Part shown: piece after piece, positions 8,751-18,418 of the stretch | Position numbering within the stretch: position 1 is the stretch's first letter | Layout of the letters: the number at the start of each line of letters is the position of its first letter | Origin: Scandinavium sp036409475 | Lineage (GTDB): Bacteria; Pseudomonadota; Gammaproteobacteria; Enterobacterales; Enterobacteriaceae | Direction of reading: 5' to 3' | Assembly: GCF_036409475.1 (NCBI RefSeq) | Contig: NZ_JAYRCK010000001.1 | Span: 186,001-250,000, forward strand | Length of the DNA: 64,000 nt | The notes under the pieces: generated by a model | The model's input: only the letters and a program-made list of their open reading frames with translations | Database searches by the model: none | Told to the model about the DNA's origin: nothing | Position numbers and translations under genes: made by a program

Positions 8751-9236
8751 TTATTCAGCAGCGGGAGCCATTTTACCGTCCATCGTGTGACGTTCTGTCA
8801 GACGCTTCTCAAAATTGGCATTAAATTGTTTTTTCTGATCCGGGGTCAGAATGTTGTAAATCTTGTTCTGGGTTTCCATGCGAGAGAGCGCCATCGCTTT
8901 GTGCTGCGCTTCCATTTTGTTCACCATCTCTTCGGCTTTCGCTTTGTCGAAGGTGTCGCTGGCAATCAGGCTGTGCATCGCACGGCGGTCATCCTGAGAA
9001 GGACGCTGCATTTTGCCGCGCTGTTCTTTCATGATGTCGCGAATCTGGGTTTTCTGTGCGTCGGTCAGGTTCAGGCCTTTGAACATCATGTCGTGATGCA
9101 TGCCCGGCTTACCTTTATGATGCATCATCGGTGCGTTGTCGGTGGTGGTTGCCGTCGTGGTGTCTGCAGCATGTGCGAGGTTAGCAGCGCCCAGCGCCAG
9201 AGTAGAGGCAATAATCAGAGAAGTCAGCTTTTTCAT
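8751..9236 (-). CDS. spy: Periplasmic chaperone Spy
   Basis: 161 residues with a signal peptide cut after AHA (about residue 23) and two LTxxQ repeats (LTDAQKTQ and LTPDQKKQ), the hallmark of the CpxP/Spy family. Spy is a cradle-shaped ATP-independent periplasmic chaperone induced by envelope stress through BaeSR and CpxAR. Two ATG codons are adjacent; the second gives the E. coli length. Confidence 0.95.
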   Translation of the reverse strand: MKKLTSLIIASTLALGAANLAHAADTTTATTTDNAPMMHHKGKPGMHHDMMFKGLNLTDAQKTQIRDIMKEQRGKMQRPSQDDRRAMHSLIASDTFDKAKAEEMVNKMEAQHKAMALSRMETQNKIYNILTPDQKKQFNANFEKRLTERHTMDGKMAPAAE

Positions 9237-9363
9237 CATACGTTCCTTACTTTCAGTTATTTTTTACGGCGCATTGCCGTGTTGACGGGATTAACTTTAC
9301 GGGGTTGAACGTCAATGAGTCAGAGTAAACGTAAAACACTGAAAGGATAAAAGCGGCGTTTTA

Positions 9364-9381
9364 ACCAATTATGGAGAAAAT
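9364..9381 (-). promoter_or_regulatory. BaeR box upstream of spy
   Basis: The minus strand reads ATTTTCTCCATAATTGGT, 16 of 18 matches to the BaeR consensus TTTTTCTCCATDATTGGC. It lies about 128 bases before the spy start, as expected for the envelope-stress activator. A weaker GTTCA-N5-GTAAA element near 9293-9307 could be a CpxR site. The rest of the 9237-9529 gap shows nothing more. Confidence 0.75.
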
Positions 9382-9529
9382 AAGGATAAAGTGTGAAGTG
9401 TTGCGAAGAGATATTAGTAACAGGCTGTTCTGGAAGGAATTATGAAGAAGTCTACACCACGCCTGATTAATTTAAAAGCATTAGCCAGGAATACTCTGTA
9501 AAATTTACTGTCAACACTTTCTGTTCAGC

Positions 9530-9568
9530 ATAAAAAAGAAAAATGGCAGTCAAAAAACTCACTGCCAT
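9530..9568 (-). terminator. ast operon terminator
   Basis: An eight-base stem (9543-9550 with 9561-9568) is followed on the minus strand by a T-rich run. It lies just past the astE stop. Confidence 0.75.
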
Positions 9569-9580
9569 CCCCTTCGTTAT

Positions 9581-10540
9581 TTACGCTTCACGCACCAGCA
9601 TTAATCCCGCCCGTAGCCCCGGCGCGACATTGGGATTAGGGAAAAGCACATATTCCGTATCATGCCCGACCACCCAGCGAGTCTCTCCTTCTTCCGCCAG
9701 CAACGTGCCTCGCGCAAACGGCGTGAAGTTCAGGGTTTGCGCGGACATGTGCAACTGGAAACTGTCGTCATGCCGGGTTATTTGCTGAGCCACCCGGTAC
9801 TTCATCGGTAACGGCGCAGAAGCTATCTCGCCTTGCAACAGGCTGGTCAGCGCACGTTGCGTAGCCGCAAACTGACTCAAATCGTTCTCACCAAACGGCA
9901 GCGCCTTGCCCAGTTCCAGTGTGCAAGCCAGCGCGTTGAAACGTTCCGTGCTGAAATGGGTAAAAGTGCCGCCAGGGCTTTTATGAAACACCAGAGCTTC
10001 CAGCCCGGCGGCGCCCAGCCAGTGCAAGAAGTCTTCATCCCACGGCGCTTCTCGCTGAGGTAACACACCAAATCGTACGTGATGGGAGCCGCGAATGGCG
10101 GTATGCATATCCAGATGCCAGCGCAGGGAATCCAGCGGCTGCCAGAACTGCCCTAACGCAGTTTCAAGCCTGGCCGCCCTCGCCGTCTCCAGCGACGGCA
10201 CAAACTCATGCCAGCGGCCGCCAAACATCCGGTTCATGTCGCTGTGCAAATAGCGTTTGTTCTCCACCAGCGCAGGCGGGTTACCCAGAACCAGTAGCAT
10301 TCGCCAACGCAAGGTAATCTGCCCGGCAAACAGCGCCTTGAGCAGCAAATCCATTATCTCCACCGGCGCGGTTTCGTTGCCATGGATCCCCGCAGACAGC
10401 ACCAGCGCCTGCGAGCATTCATCGAACGGTGTCAGCTCCAGAATGCCGATATCGTGCCACTGCCAGTGGAATTGCGCTGTCTCGCCGCGAATTTGCTGCG
10501 GCTTTTCGCCGGTCAGCGTCAGCGCCAGAAACGACTGCAT
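9581..10540 (-). CDS. astE: Succinylglutamate desuccinylase
   Basis: 319 residues, zinc carboxypeptidase fold. It hydrolyses N-succinylglutamate to succinate and glutamate, the last step of the arginine succinyltransferase pathway. Zinc ligands are seen in AGIHGNETAP and HLDMHTAIRG. The frame is open to 10585, but ATG 10540 has an AGGAGG ribosome binding site and the family start. It is the fifth and last gene of astCADBE. Confidence 0.94.
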   Translation of the reverse strand: MQSFLALTLTGEKPQQIRGETAQFHWQWHDIGILELTPFDECSQALVLSAGIHGNETAPVEIMDLLLKALFAGQITLRWRMLLVLGNPPALVENKRYLHSDMNRMFGGRWHEFVPSLETARAARLETALGQFWQPLDSLRWHLDMHTAIRGSHHVRFGVLPQREAPWDEDFLHWLGAAGLEALVFHKSPGGTFTHFSTERFNALACTLELGKALPFGENDLSQFAATQRALTSLLQGEIASAPLPMKYRVAQQITRHDDSFQLHMSAQTLNFTPFARGTLLAEEGETRWVVGHDTEYVLFPNPNVAPGLRAGLMLVREA

Positions 10541-10550
10541 GGTGCCTCCT

Positions 10551-11876
10551 TTACTGCTGGAATGGATAAACCGAGCCCAGACCAAGAATTTGCGTGAGCG
10601 TGTCCAGCGCTTCCCGGCCTTCGCGCAGCAGTTGCGGATCAGCGAGATCGGCTTGAATCAGGCGGTCACGGTAGTATTTATCCACCCAGGTATTCAGCGT
10701 GTCGAACAGCGAGTCATTCATCAGCACAGCCGGATTCACTGCCTTCAGCTCCTGCTCGTTCAGCACCACTCGCAGCCGCAGGCAGGCCGGGCCGCCGCCA
10801 TTCGCCATGCTTTCGCGCAGGTCGAAGACTTTCAGCTCGTTGATGGGGTTATCCTGCGCCAGCACGTCGTTCAGGAACGACCAAACGCCCGGGTGTTCCT
10901 GCGACTCTTTCGGCAACACCAGCATCATGCTGCCATCCGGCTTGCTCAGTAGCTGGCTGTTAAACAGATACGTCGCGACGGCATCGTCCACGGAAACCCG
11001 TGCGGTCGGCACTTCCACAGGCGTGAAGCCTGGAACGCGCTCACGTAGCTGAGCATACAGCTGCGGCTGATTCAGGAAAGCCTGCTGGTGACAGAACAGC
11101 ACCTGACGGTTGCTGACCGCAATCACATCGTTATGAAACACGCCCTGATCGATAACCGCCGGGTTTTGCTGGGCGAAGATCAGTTGCTGAGGGTTCACCT
11201 GATTCAACCGCGCTACCGCCTGGCTGGCTTCAAGAGTCTGACGGGCAGGATAGCGCTGCGGTTGATGATGACCGCCCTCTTCGCGCCCATAGACAAACAA
11301 CTGCACGCCAGGCTGACCGTACTCACCGCCAAGACGGTTATGATTGGCTGCGCCTTCATCGCCAAACATCGCCACCTGCGGCAAAGCGCCATGCACGGCG
11401 AAGTTTTGCTCATTGGCGAAAATCGCGCGCAGCACCGCTTCGGTGGTTGGCGCTTCGCTGGCACGGTGGAATTTGTTGTTCAGGTTCGCCACCGTCAAAT
11501 GCACTTTGCCGTCCAGCGCATCGGCTGACGGGCAAACTGTCGCCGCATTCGCCACCCACATCGACGAGGCTGAGCTCACGGCGGAAAGCAGTTGCGGTGC
11601 CTGTGTGGCGGCTTTCTCGACCACTTGCTCATCGCTGCCGCTAAAGCCAATCTGGCGTAAAAGCGGCACATTCGGGCGCTCCTGCGGCGGCAGAACGGCT
11701 TGCTGATAGCCTAAATCAGCAAGCCGCTTCATTTTCAGCAAGCCCTGTTTTGCCGCCAGCTGCGGGTTGGAGACGCGGAAGCGGTGTTTTGTCGATGCTT
11801 CATTGCCGAACGACAGCCCGGCGTAATGGTGCGTTAAGCCCGGCAGACCATCAAAATTCACTTCCCAGGCTTTCAT
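10551..11876 (-). CDS. astB: N-succinylarginine dihydrolase
   Basis: 441 residues (E. coli 447), amidinotransferase fold. It converts succinylarginine to succinylornithine, two ammonia and CO2, the nitrogen-releasing step of the pathway. The GLSFGNEAS segment near residue 22 and the FHNDVIAV segment near residue 247 are conserved. Its ATG overlaps the astD stop by four bases. Confidence 0.95.
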   Translation of the reverse strand: MKAWEVNFDGLPGLTHHYAGLSFGNEASTKHRFRVSNPQLAAKQGLLKMKRLADLGYQQAVLPPQERPNVPLLRQIGFSGSDEQVVEKAATQAPQLLSAVSSASSMWVANAATVCPSADALDGKVHLTVANLNNKFHRASEAPTTEAVLRAIFANEQNFAVHGALPQVAMFGDEGAANHNRLGGEYGQPGVQLFVYGREEGGHHQPQRYPARQTLEASQAVARLNQVNPQQLIFAQQNPAVIDQGVFHNDVIAVSNRQVLFCHQQAFLNQPQLYAQLRERVPGFTPVEVPTARVSVDDAVATYLFNSQLLSKPDGSMMLVLPKESQEHPGVWSFLNDVLAQDNPINELKVFDLRESMANGGGPACLRLRVVLNEQELKAVNPAVLMNDSLFDTLNTWVDKYYRDRLIQADLADPQLLREGREALDTLTQILGLGSVYPFQQ

Positions 11877-13351
11877 GATGACACCTCAGAGGAAAAATCC
11901 AGCCCAGGATTGAGCGTACCCGGCAGCGTCAACTCAGAAGATTCAAGGCTCGCCATCGGCCATGCACAGTAATCCGCGGCATACCATGCGCCTGGTTTGT
12001 GGTTGCCGGATGCGCCCACGCCGCCAAACGGTGCGGTACTGGCTGCGCCTGTCAGCGGTTTGTTCCAGTTGACGATCCCGGCGCGCGCTTCCAGCAACAG
12101 CTGGTCGAATTTTTCACGCTCAGCAGAAATCAGCCCACAGGACAGGCCGTAGCGAGTGTGATTCGCCATCGCGATGGCCTCGTCAAAGCTTTCATAGCGC
12201 CACACGCAAAGCAGCGGACCGAACACTTCTTCATCCGCCACGTTTGTCGCCTTGCTCATGTCCAGAATACCCGGCGTGACTAATGAGGTCCCTGCTTCCA
12301 GCAAACGCGGCTCCAGCAAAGTGACCGCGCCATTCGCCACATGCTGTTCCCACGCGCTGCGCACATTTTTCGCCGCCTGTTCTGAGACCAGCCCGCCGAT
12401 AAACGGCTGAGGTTCTGCATTCCAGCTGCCTGGAATAATACGGCGACTGACTTCCACCAGACGGTTAAGGAAGGCATCGCCCACTTCGCCACGTTTCACC
12501 AGCAGACGCCGCGCACAGGTACAACGCTGCCCGGCGGTAATAAATGCCGACTGAATGGTCAGATGCACCGCCGCATCGATATCCTGTGGCTCATCGACGA
12601 TCAGCGGGTTGTTGCCGCCCATTTCCAGCGCCAGAATTTTTTGTGGCTGTCCGGCCAGCTGACGATGCAGCGTAAAGCCCGTATTCGAGCTGCCGGTAAA
12701 CAGCAAACCGTCGAGATCGCTTTGTCCGCTGAGCGCTTCACCCACAGCGCGACCGCCCTGCACCAGGTTCAACACGCCCGCTGGCAACCCGGCTTGCTCC
12801 CACAGTTTCACTACGGCTTCACCGCTCATCGGCGTTAATTCGCTCGGCTTGAACACCACGGTGTTTCCCGCCAGCAGCGCAGGCACGATATGGCCGTTAG
12901 GCAAATGCCCCGGGAAATTATAAGGGCCAAACACCGCCAACACGCCATGAGGACGGTGACGCAGCGTTGCTGCACCATCTGGCACCGCGGTTTCCTGCTT
13001 ACCGGTGCGGCTGTGATAAGCCTTCACGGAAATGGCTATTTTGTTGATCATCGCGCCAATTTCTGTCGCCGCTTCCCAGCGCGGTTTACCAGTTTCTCGG
13101 GCAATGATTTCTGTCAGCGTTTCTTTATTGGCTTCCAGCAGACCGGCAAATTTTTCGGCAATCGCCTGACGAACGCTGAAAGGCTGTTTTGCCCAGCCAG
13201 CAAAGGCGCTGCGTGCCGCTCGCACGGCTTGCGCGACTTGTTCCGCGTCGGCGTCGTTACCGCGCCACACCGCTTCGTGGGTGACAGGATTGTTTTTGCT
13301 GCGGGCTTCAGCACGCCCGGTGACCCAGTCGCCATTGATCCATAGACTCAT
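11873..13351 (-). CDS. astD: Succinylglutamic semialdehyde dehydrogenase
   Basis: 492 residues, NAD-dependent aldehyde dehydrogenase. The catalytic cysteine lies in AGQRCTCARR and the general-base glutamate in LEMGGNNP. It oxidises succinylglutamate semialdehyde to succinylglutamate. The start at 13351 forms an ATGA overlap with astA and gives the E. coli length; the open frame to 13408 is not used. Confidence 0.95.
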   Translation of the reverse strand: MSLWINGDWVTGRAEARSKNNPVTHEAVWRGNDADAEQVAQAVRAARSAFAGWAKQPFSVRQAIAEKFAGLLEANKETLTEIIARETGKPRWEAATEIGAMINKIAISVKAYHSRTGKQETAVPDGAATLRHRPHGVLAVFGPYNFPGHLPNGHIVPALLAGNTVVFKPSELTPMSGEAVVKLWEQAGLPAGVLNLVQGGRAVGEALSGQSDLDGLLFTGSSNTGFTLHRQLAGQPQKILALEMGGNNPLIVDEPQDIDAAVHLTIQSAFITAGQRCTCARRLLVKRGEVGDAFLNRLVEVSRRIIPGSWNAEPQPFIGGLVSEQAAKNVRSAWEQHVANGAVTLLEPRLLEAGTSLVTPGILDMSKATNVADEEVFGPLLCVWRYESFDEAIAMANHTRYGLSCGLISAEREKFDQLLLEARAGIVNWNKPLTGAASTAPFGGVGASGNHKPGAWYAADYCAWPMASLESSELTLPGTLNPGLDFSSEVSS

Positions 13352-14382
13352 GCTTTTTTCTCCTCCGGGCAAAGACGCACCAGCCGGACGCGGTCGCCCG
13401 TGTGGCACTTCAGGGCATCTAATTGTTTGGCGCTTAACAGCAGTTTTTCAGTGTGCGGATCGGCCTGAACCAGCATCGCGCGGTAGTTTCCGTATTGTTC
13501 ATTCGCCACCAGGCAGGTCGGCAACTCACCCGGCGCAGGCTGGCCTTCGCCCACTTCCACCAGGCGGCTTTTACGGATGGCCCGCACGCGGTCGACATCG
13601 CACTCAAGCGTTGGCCCGCCGTCGAAGATGTCGACATAGTTGCGGTAGCGGAAGCCCTCTTTTTCCAGCACAGCACGGGCTGGCGCGGTTTGAGGATGGA
13701 CTTCACCAATCACCGCACGCGCTTCTGGCGTCAGGAAATCGGTGTAGATAGGATGCTTCGGCATCAGTTCAGCGATAAACGCTTTTTGCCCAATGCCGCA
13801 CAGGTAATCGGCGCGGGCAAACGGCATGGAGAAGAAGCGCTGGCCCAGGCTTTCCCAGAACGGAGAATAGCCATGGTCGTCGATAACGCCGCGCATTTCT
13901 GCCACCACTTTGTCGTTAAAACGATCGCGGAAGGCCGCCATAAACAGGAAGCGAGATTTCGACAGCAGATAACCGTTGCCTTCTTTACGCCACGCCGGGT
14001 CGAGAAACAGCGTGCAGAGTTCGCTGCTGCCGGTGTGATCGTTACTCAGAAACAGCGTCGGCAGTGCGTTATAAACATTCAGCTCTTTCGACGCATGCAC
14101 CAGTGTACCGACGCGGTAGTTGTACCAGGGATCGTGCAACCCCACCGCCACTTCGATGGCGCAAATCCCCGCCACGCTGCCGGTTGAGGTATCTTCCAGA
14201 ACAAAAACATAGCCCTGATCGCCTTTTTCCAGGCTGCCGTTCCAGGTGTTAATCGAGCGTTCAATCCGTGCCGAGAGCGTGGCCTCGTCCGCTGGCAGCG
14301 ACGTCAGGCCGCCGCCGGTTTTCCCTGCCAGAGCCATCAGGCCGGACAAATCCTCACGTCCGACCGGGCGGATGACCATCAT
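13348..14382 (-). CDS. astA: Arginine N-succinyltransferase
   Basis: 344 residues. It transfers succinyl from succinyl-CoA to arginine, the committed step. The LFLDPxWRKEGNGYLLSKSRF and HPQTAPARAVLEKEGF stretches are as in E. coli AstA. It starts at 14382 in an ATGA overlap with astC. The four-base overlaps astC-A, A-D and D-B suggest translational coupling across the operon. Confidence 0.95.
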   Translation of the reverse strand: MMVIRPVGREDLSGLMALAGKTGGGLTSLPADEATLSARIERSINTWNGSLEKGDQGYVFVLEDTSTGSVAGICAIEVAVGLHDPWYNYRVGTLVHASKELNVYNALPTLFLSNDHTGSSELCTLFLDPAWRKEGNGYLLSKSRFLFMAAFRDRFNDKVVAEMRGVIDDHGYSPFWESLGQRFFSMPFARADYLCGIGQKAFIAELMPKHPIYTDFLTPEARAVIGEVHPQTAPARAVLEKEGFRYRNYVDIFDGGPTLECDVDRVRAIRKSRLVEVGEGQPAPGELPTCLVANEQYGNYRAMLVQADPHTEKLLLSAKQLDALKCHTGDRVRLVRLCPEEKKA

Positions 14383-15599
14383 GATGTCACCCCGGCGACA
14401 AAGCTTTCGCAAGTTGTGGCGAAGCGGTCGAGGCCCGCATTCACTTCTTCTTCACTGATGATCAGCGCTGGCGCGAAACGCACCACGTTGGCCCCGGCGA
14501 TCAACACCATCAGGCCGTGTTCGGCGGCAAGCTGGCTAATTTGTTTCGCTTTCCCGGCGTATTCCGCCTTCAGCACACAGCCGATCAACAGCCCCATGCC
14601 GCGAATGTCGTCGAACAGGCCGACTTTATTATTGATGGCGGTCAGTCGCTCGGTGAACCACTGGTGGCGTTGTTTCACCCCGTTCAGTACGTCGTGAGTG
14701 TTGATCGTCGCCAGCACTTCGTTTGCCACCGCGCACGCCAGCGGGTTACCGCCATACGTTGTGCCGTGGGTGCCAACAGTCATCACGCTGGCAAATTCAT
14801 TGCGCGTTAACAGTGCACCAATCGGGAAACCGCCGCCCAGCGCTTTGGCGGTAGACAACACATCAGGCGTGACACTGTAACGCATATAGGCATACAGCTC
14901 GCCCGTACGGCCTACACCCGTCTGCACTTCATCGAAGATCAGCAGCGCGTTGTGTTGGTCGCACAACGCACGCAGTTCTTGCAGGAAAGCAGGCGTTGCA
15001 GGCACCACACCGCCTTCACCCTGAATCGGCTCGACGATCACCGCGCAGGTGTCGTCGTTAATCAGCGCCCGCGCAGAGTCGATGTCGTTGTAAATCGCAT
15101 GCTGGATTTGCGGCGGCAGCGGCGCAAAATCCTGAGAATAAGAAGGCTGCCCGCCCGCACTCACGGTAAACAGCGTGCGGCCGTGAAACGCATTTTTGAA
15201 CGCCACAATGCCGCTCTTCTGCGGGCCAAATTTGTCATGAGCGTATTTACGCGCCAGCTTCAACGCCGCTTCGTTGGCTTCGGCCCCGGAGTTACAGAAA
15301 AACACTTTCTCGGCGAAGGTGGCATCAATCAGTTGTTTTGCCAGCTTTAGCACCGGTTCGTTGGTGTAGCCATTCCCGGTGTGCCAGAACTTGCCTGCCT
15401 GTTCAGTCAACGCGCGAACCATCACCGGGTGCGCATGCCCTAGCGCGTTGACGGCAATACCACCTGCAAAATCAATATACTCTTTGCCCTGCTGGTCCCA
15501 CAGGCGCGAACCTTCCCCACGTACCGGAATAAAAGGCGCCGGGGCGTAAACCGGCATCATCCAATCGTCAAAATTTCCACGCGATACTGACTGATTCAT
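14379..15599 (-). CDS. astC: Succinylornithine transaminase
   Basis: 406 residues, class III PLP-dependent aminotransferase. The PLP lysine is in TAKALGGGFP and the FDEVQTGVGRTG motif precedes it. It converts succinylornithine to the semialdehyde and resembles ArgD. ATG 15599 follows a GAGG ribosome binding site. It is the first gene of astCADBE, downstream of a sigma-54 promoter. Confidence 0.95.
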   Translation of the reverse strand: MNQSVSRGNFDDWMMPVYAPAPFIPVRGEGSRLWDQQGKEYIDFAGGIAVNALGHAHPVMVRALTEQAGKFWHTGNGYTNEPVLKLAKQLIDATFAEKVFFCNSGAEANEAALKLARKYAHDKFGPQKSGIVAFKNAFHGRTLFTVSAGGQPSYSQDFAPLPPQIQHAIYNDIDSARALINDDTCAVIVEPIQGEGGVVPATPAFLQELRALCDQHNALLIFDEVQTGVGRTGELYAYMRYSVTPDVLSTAKALGGGFPIGALLTRNEFASVMTVGTHGTTYGGNPLACAVANEVLATINTHDVLNGVKQRHQWFTERLTAINNKVGLFDDIRGMGLLIGCVLKAEYAGKAKQISQLAAEHGLMVLIAGANVVRFAPALIISEEEVNAGLDRFATTCESFVAGVTS

Positions 15600-15672
15600 A
15601 GCAACCTCTTCCGGTAAACATAAAGTTATTGTGATGTTAATAAAAATGAGTGTTTGTGCTGTAAATGTATAT

Positions 15673-15688
15673 TGCAGACATCGTGCCA
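15673..15688 (-). promoter_or_regulatory. Sigma-54 promoter of astCADBE
   Basis: The minus strand reads TGGCACG-ATGT-CTGCA, a near-perfect -24/-12 element with the invariant GG and GC ten bases apart. It lies 74 bases before the astC start. ast is known to be driven by NtrC and sigma-54 under nitrogen limitation, with ArgR as co-activator. Confidence 0.9.
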
Positions 15689-15907
15689 GCCAGCGACAAA
15701 ACTGCATAAACGGAAGAGGACAACAAAATATCAATGACTTATAACCTAACGCTATTCATATCAAATGCATAAAAAGTGAATAAATACGAGATAAAGTGCC
15801 ATTAGCAGCATTAATAATCGCAACGTTATGCATTAGTAAAACTTAATTCACGATCTGTGATCGCCTGCGAGATTTATCGTCAACCAGCGCACTAAAACGG
15901 AGCACAA

Positions 15908-15924
15908 TGCGCCAAAAAAGCGCA
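15908..15924 (-). promoter_or_regulatory. Candidate NtrC enhancer site for ast
   Basis: TGCGC-N7-GCGCA is a dyad of the NtrC type about 250 bases upstream of the predicted ast start, about where I remember the E. coli enhancer to be. AT-rich TGAATAAAT and TTAATTCA segments between 15770 and 15850 could be ARG boxes, but none is a clean match. This 400-base gap (15600-16005) therefore looks like ast control DNA plus the promoter of the next gene. Confidence 0.45.
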
Positions 15925-16005
15925 TTTTTCTGTCGGTTTGTCAGGGTGATCGCCCTGCACTACGCTCAATCAGTGTGCAATACAGCCTGACAATCGAGGA
16001 ACCTT

Positions 16006-17409
16006 ATGCGTCATTATGATTCTGTGCTGATAGGCGCGGGCCAGGCCGCTCCGTCGCTGGCGGTGGAACTGGCTTCGCGTGGGCAGCGCGTCGCCATTAT
16101 TGAAGCCAATTTCTATGGCGGCACCTGCGTAAATTTTGGCTGTACGCCGACCAAAACCCTGCGTAAATCTGCCCGCATTGCTCATCTGGCGCGCCATGCC
16201 GCAGAATTTGGCGTGAAAACAGGGAACGTTAACGTGGATTTTTCAGCCGCGATTAAGCGAATGCGCGAACGCGTCGAGAGTTCACGAACAGGTTTGACGC
16301 AGTGGCTGGAAGGCACGAAAAATCTGGACATGTTCCACGGCTGGGGCAGCTTTAAGGGTCGCGATGGCGAGCGTTTTTTGCTGGAAGTGAACGGTGAAAC
16401 ACTGAGTGCGGCACAGGTTTATCTTAATACCGGCACCCGCGCGTTTGCCCCAACGCTACCGGGCATCGACAGCGTGCCCTGGCTGGACAATGCCAGCCTG
16501 CTGGCGCTGGAAACCTGTCCTTCGCATCTGCTGATTGTCGGTGCCAGCTATATCGGGCTGGAACTTGGGCAAATTTATCGCCGCCTGGGCGCTGAAGTGA
16601 CCATTATTCATCGTGCTGGACGAGTGGCCGAGCGGGAAGATAACGATGTGAGCGAAGCCATCGCCGACGTGTTATCTGCGGAAGGCATCACCTTTCATTT
16701 TAATGCCTCGGTCACTGGCCTCTCTTCTGAGAATGGCGGTATAAAAGCCACGCTCAGTGATGGCACTGCGCTTACCGGCAGCCACATTCTGTTTGCTACT
16801 GGCCGCGTACCAAATTCTGACAGACTGAATCTTGCCGCAGTGGGTGTCGAAACGGATTCGAGAGGATTTATCCGCACGGACGCACACTTCAATACCAACG
16901 TACCGGGGATAAAAGCGCTCGGCGACATCAACGGACGCGGCGCTTTTACCCACACCAGCTATCACGACTACCAGATTGTGTCGGCAGAAATCGAAGGCCA
17001 AACGCCCGTGGGCCAGTGGCAGGACGCTGATCAGCGTGTGATTTCGTATGCCATGTTTACCGACCCACCGCTCGGCCGCACCGGCATTACGCTTGAGCAG
17101 GCCAAAAAACGGGTTGCTGACGGCAGGCAAATTTTGGTGGCTAACTTCCGCATGGCGGATGTCAGCCGAGCGAAAGAAGAAAGTGAAACGGCCGGGATTA
17201 TCCGCCTGATTGTTGATGCCGAAACTGAACGTTTTCTCGGTGCCACGTTTCTGGGTATCGGCGGCGATGAAATTATTGCGGTTATCACCAATTACATGGC
17301 GACGGGCGCAAGCTATCGGTTAATGCTTCAGGCGCTGCCCGTCCACCCCACCGTGGCCGAATTTTTACCGACAATCCTGTCTCGCTTAACCCCGCTTTCT
17401 GCGGAGTAG
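16006..17409 (+). CDS. FAD/NAD(P) disulfide oxidoreductase, mercuric-reductase-like
   Basis: 467 residues of the class I pyridine nucleotide-disulfide oxidoreductases. An FAD loop (IGAGQAAPS) lies at residues 9-17. A redox disulfide motif GGTCVNFGCTPTK is near residues 38-50, a second dinucleotide loop (GASYIGLELG) near 180, and the dimerisation domain ends in HPTVAEFLPT, the position of the catalytic His. Closest in feel to MerA/YkgC-type enzymes but with no MerA metal-binding cysteines at the C-terminus. The true substrate is unknown. It is not at this place in E. coli. A good GAGGAACC precedes the ATG. Confidence 0.85.
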   Translation: MRHYDSVLIGAGQAAPSLAVELASRGQRVAIIEANFYGGTCVNFGCTPTKTLRKSARIAHLARHAAEFGVKTGNVNVDFSAAIKRMRERVESSRTGLTQWLEGTKNLDMFHGWGSFKGRDGERFLLEVNGETLSAAQVYLNTGTRAFAPTLPGIDSVPWLDNASLLALETCPSHLLIVGASYIGLELGQIYRRLGAEVTIIHRAGRVAEREDNDVSEAIADVLSAEGITFHFNASVTGLSSENGGIKATLSDGTALTGSHILFATGRVPNSDRLNLAAVGVETDSRGFIRTDAHFNTNVPGIKALGDINGRGAFTHTSYHDYQIVSAEIEGQTPVGQWQDADQRVISYAMFTDPPLGRTGITLEQAKKRVADGRQILVANFRMADVSRAKEESETAGIIRLIVDAETERFLGATFLGIGGDEIIAVITNYMATGASYRLMLQALPVHPTVAEFLPTILSRLTPLSAE

Positions 17410-17549
17410 GCAAAGCCTTGCAGGCTGTGGCGCTGTCTACAGCCTGACTCATTCATGAACCATTCTGATTAACCTTAGCGAATTACCCCCTCTAATCGTA
17501 TTAATCGCTCTGCGTTAAGCTCTCTGCATTCCCAACGAAGGATTACGCT

Positions 17550-18400
17550 ATGCAAACAGTTACCCTGAATAACGGTATTCACATGCCCCTGCTGGGCTTT
17601 GGTGTGTTTCAAATGACGGACGCCGCCGAATGCGAGCGCGCGGTGATTGAAGCCATCGAAACCGGTTACCGCCTGATTGATACGGCGGCGTCTTATCAGA
17701 ATGAAACCCAGGTCGGCAACGCGCTGAAACAAAGCGGGCTGGCACGCGATGAGCTTTTCGTCACCACCAAGCTGTGGCTTCAGGACACGAATTATGAAGG
17801 CGCGAAAGCGCAGTTCGAGCGCTCGCTCAATCGTCTGCAACTGGATTACGTCGACCTTTATTTGATTCACCAGCCTTACGGTGATGTCCACGGCGCATGG
17901 CGTGCAATGGAAGAACTCCAGCAGGCCGGGAAAATCCGCGCGATTGGCGTGAGTAATTTTCACCCCGACCGTCTGGCCGATTTGATGGCTTTCAACACCC
18001 TTACGCCAGCGGTTAATCAGATAGAAGTGAACCCTTTCAATCAGCAATTGCAGGCCGTGCCGTGGATGCAAAGCCGGGCATTCAGCCAGAAGCCTGGGCA
18101 CCGTTTGCCGAAGGGAAAAACGGCCTGTTCGAGCATCCCGTGTTAACAGCCATCGGTAAGAAATACGGCAAAAGCGTGGGCCAGGTTGTTCTGCGCTGGG
18201 TATTCCAGCGCGGCATTGTGTCGCTGGCAAAAACCGTCCGCAAAGCGCGAATGGAAGAGAACATCAACATCCTCGATTTCGAGCTTACGCCAGACGAAAT
18301 GCTGCACATTACCGCCCTTGATACCGCCACCAGCGCATTCTTCGATCACCGTGATCCGGCCAAAGTGGAATGGCTGACTGACCGCAAGCTTGACGTGTGA
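17550..18400 (+). pseudogene. Aldo/keto reductase, split by a frameshift
   Basis: Two overlapping frames, 17550-18146 and 18062-18400, together make a full aldo/keto reductase of about 283 residues (AKR5-like, 2,5-diketogluconate reductase type). The N-terminal part has the catalytic Asp and Tyr in DTAASYQNE, the Lys in TTKLW and the His in LIHQP. The second frame resumes exactly at the family block GIQPEAWAPFAEGK. Restoring one G in the GGG at 18076-18078 would join them. Either a real inactivating deletion or a sequencing error. Both halves otherwise look intact. Confidence 0.85.
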
Positions 18401-18418
18401 TCCGCCGCGGCAAGACCG

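Noticed and set aside
17424..17452. Hairpin after the flavin oxidoreductase gene as a terminator
   Set aside because: There is an eight-base stem (CAGGCTGT with ACAGCCTG) but no T run follows it.
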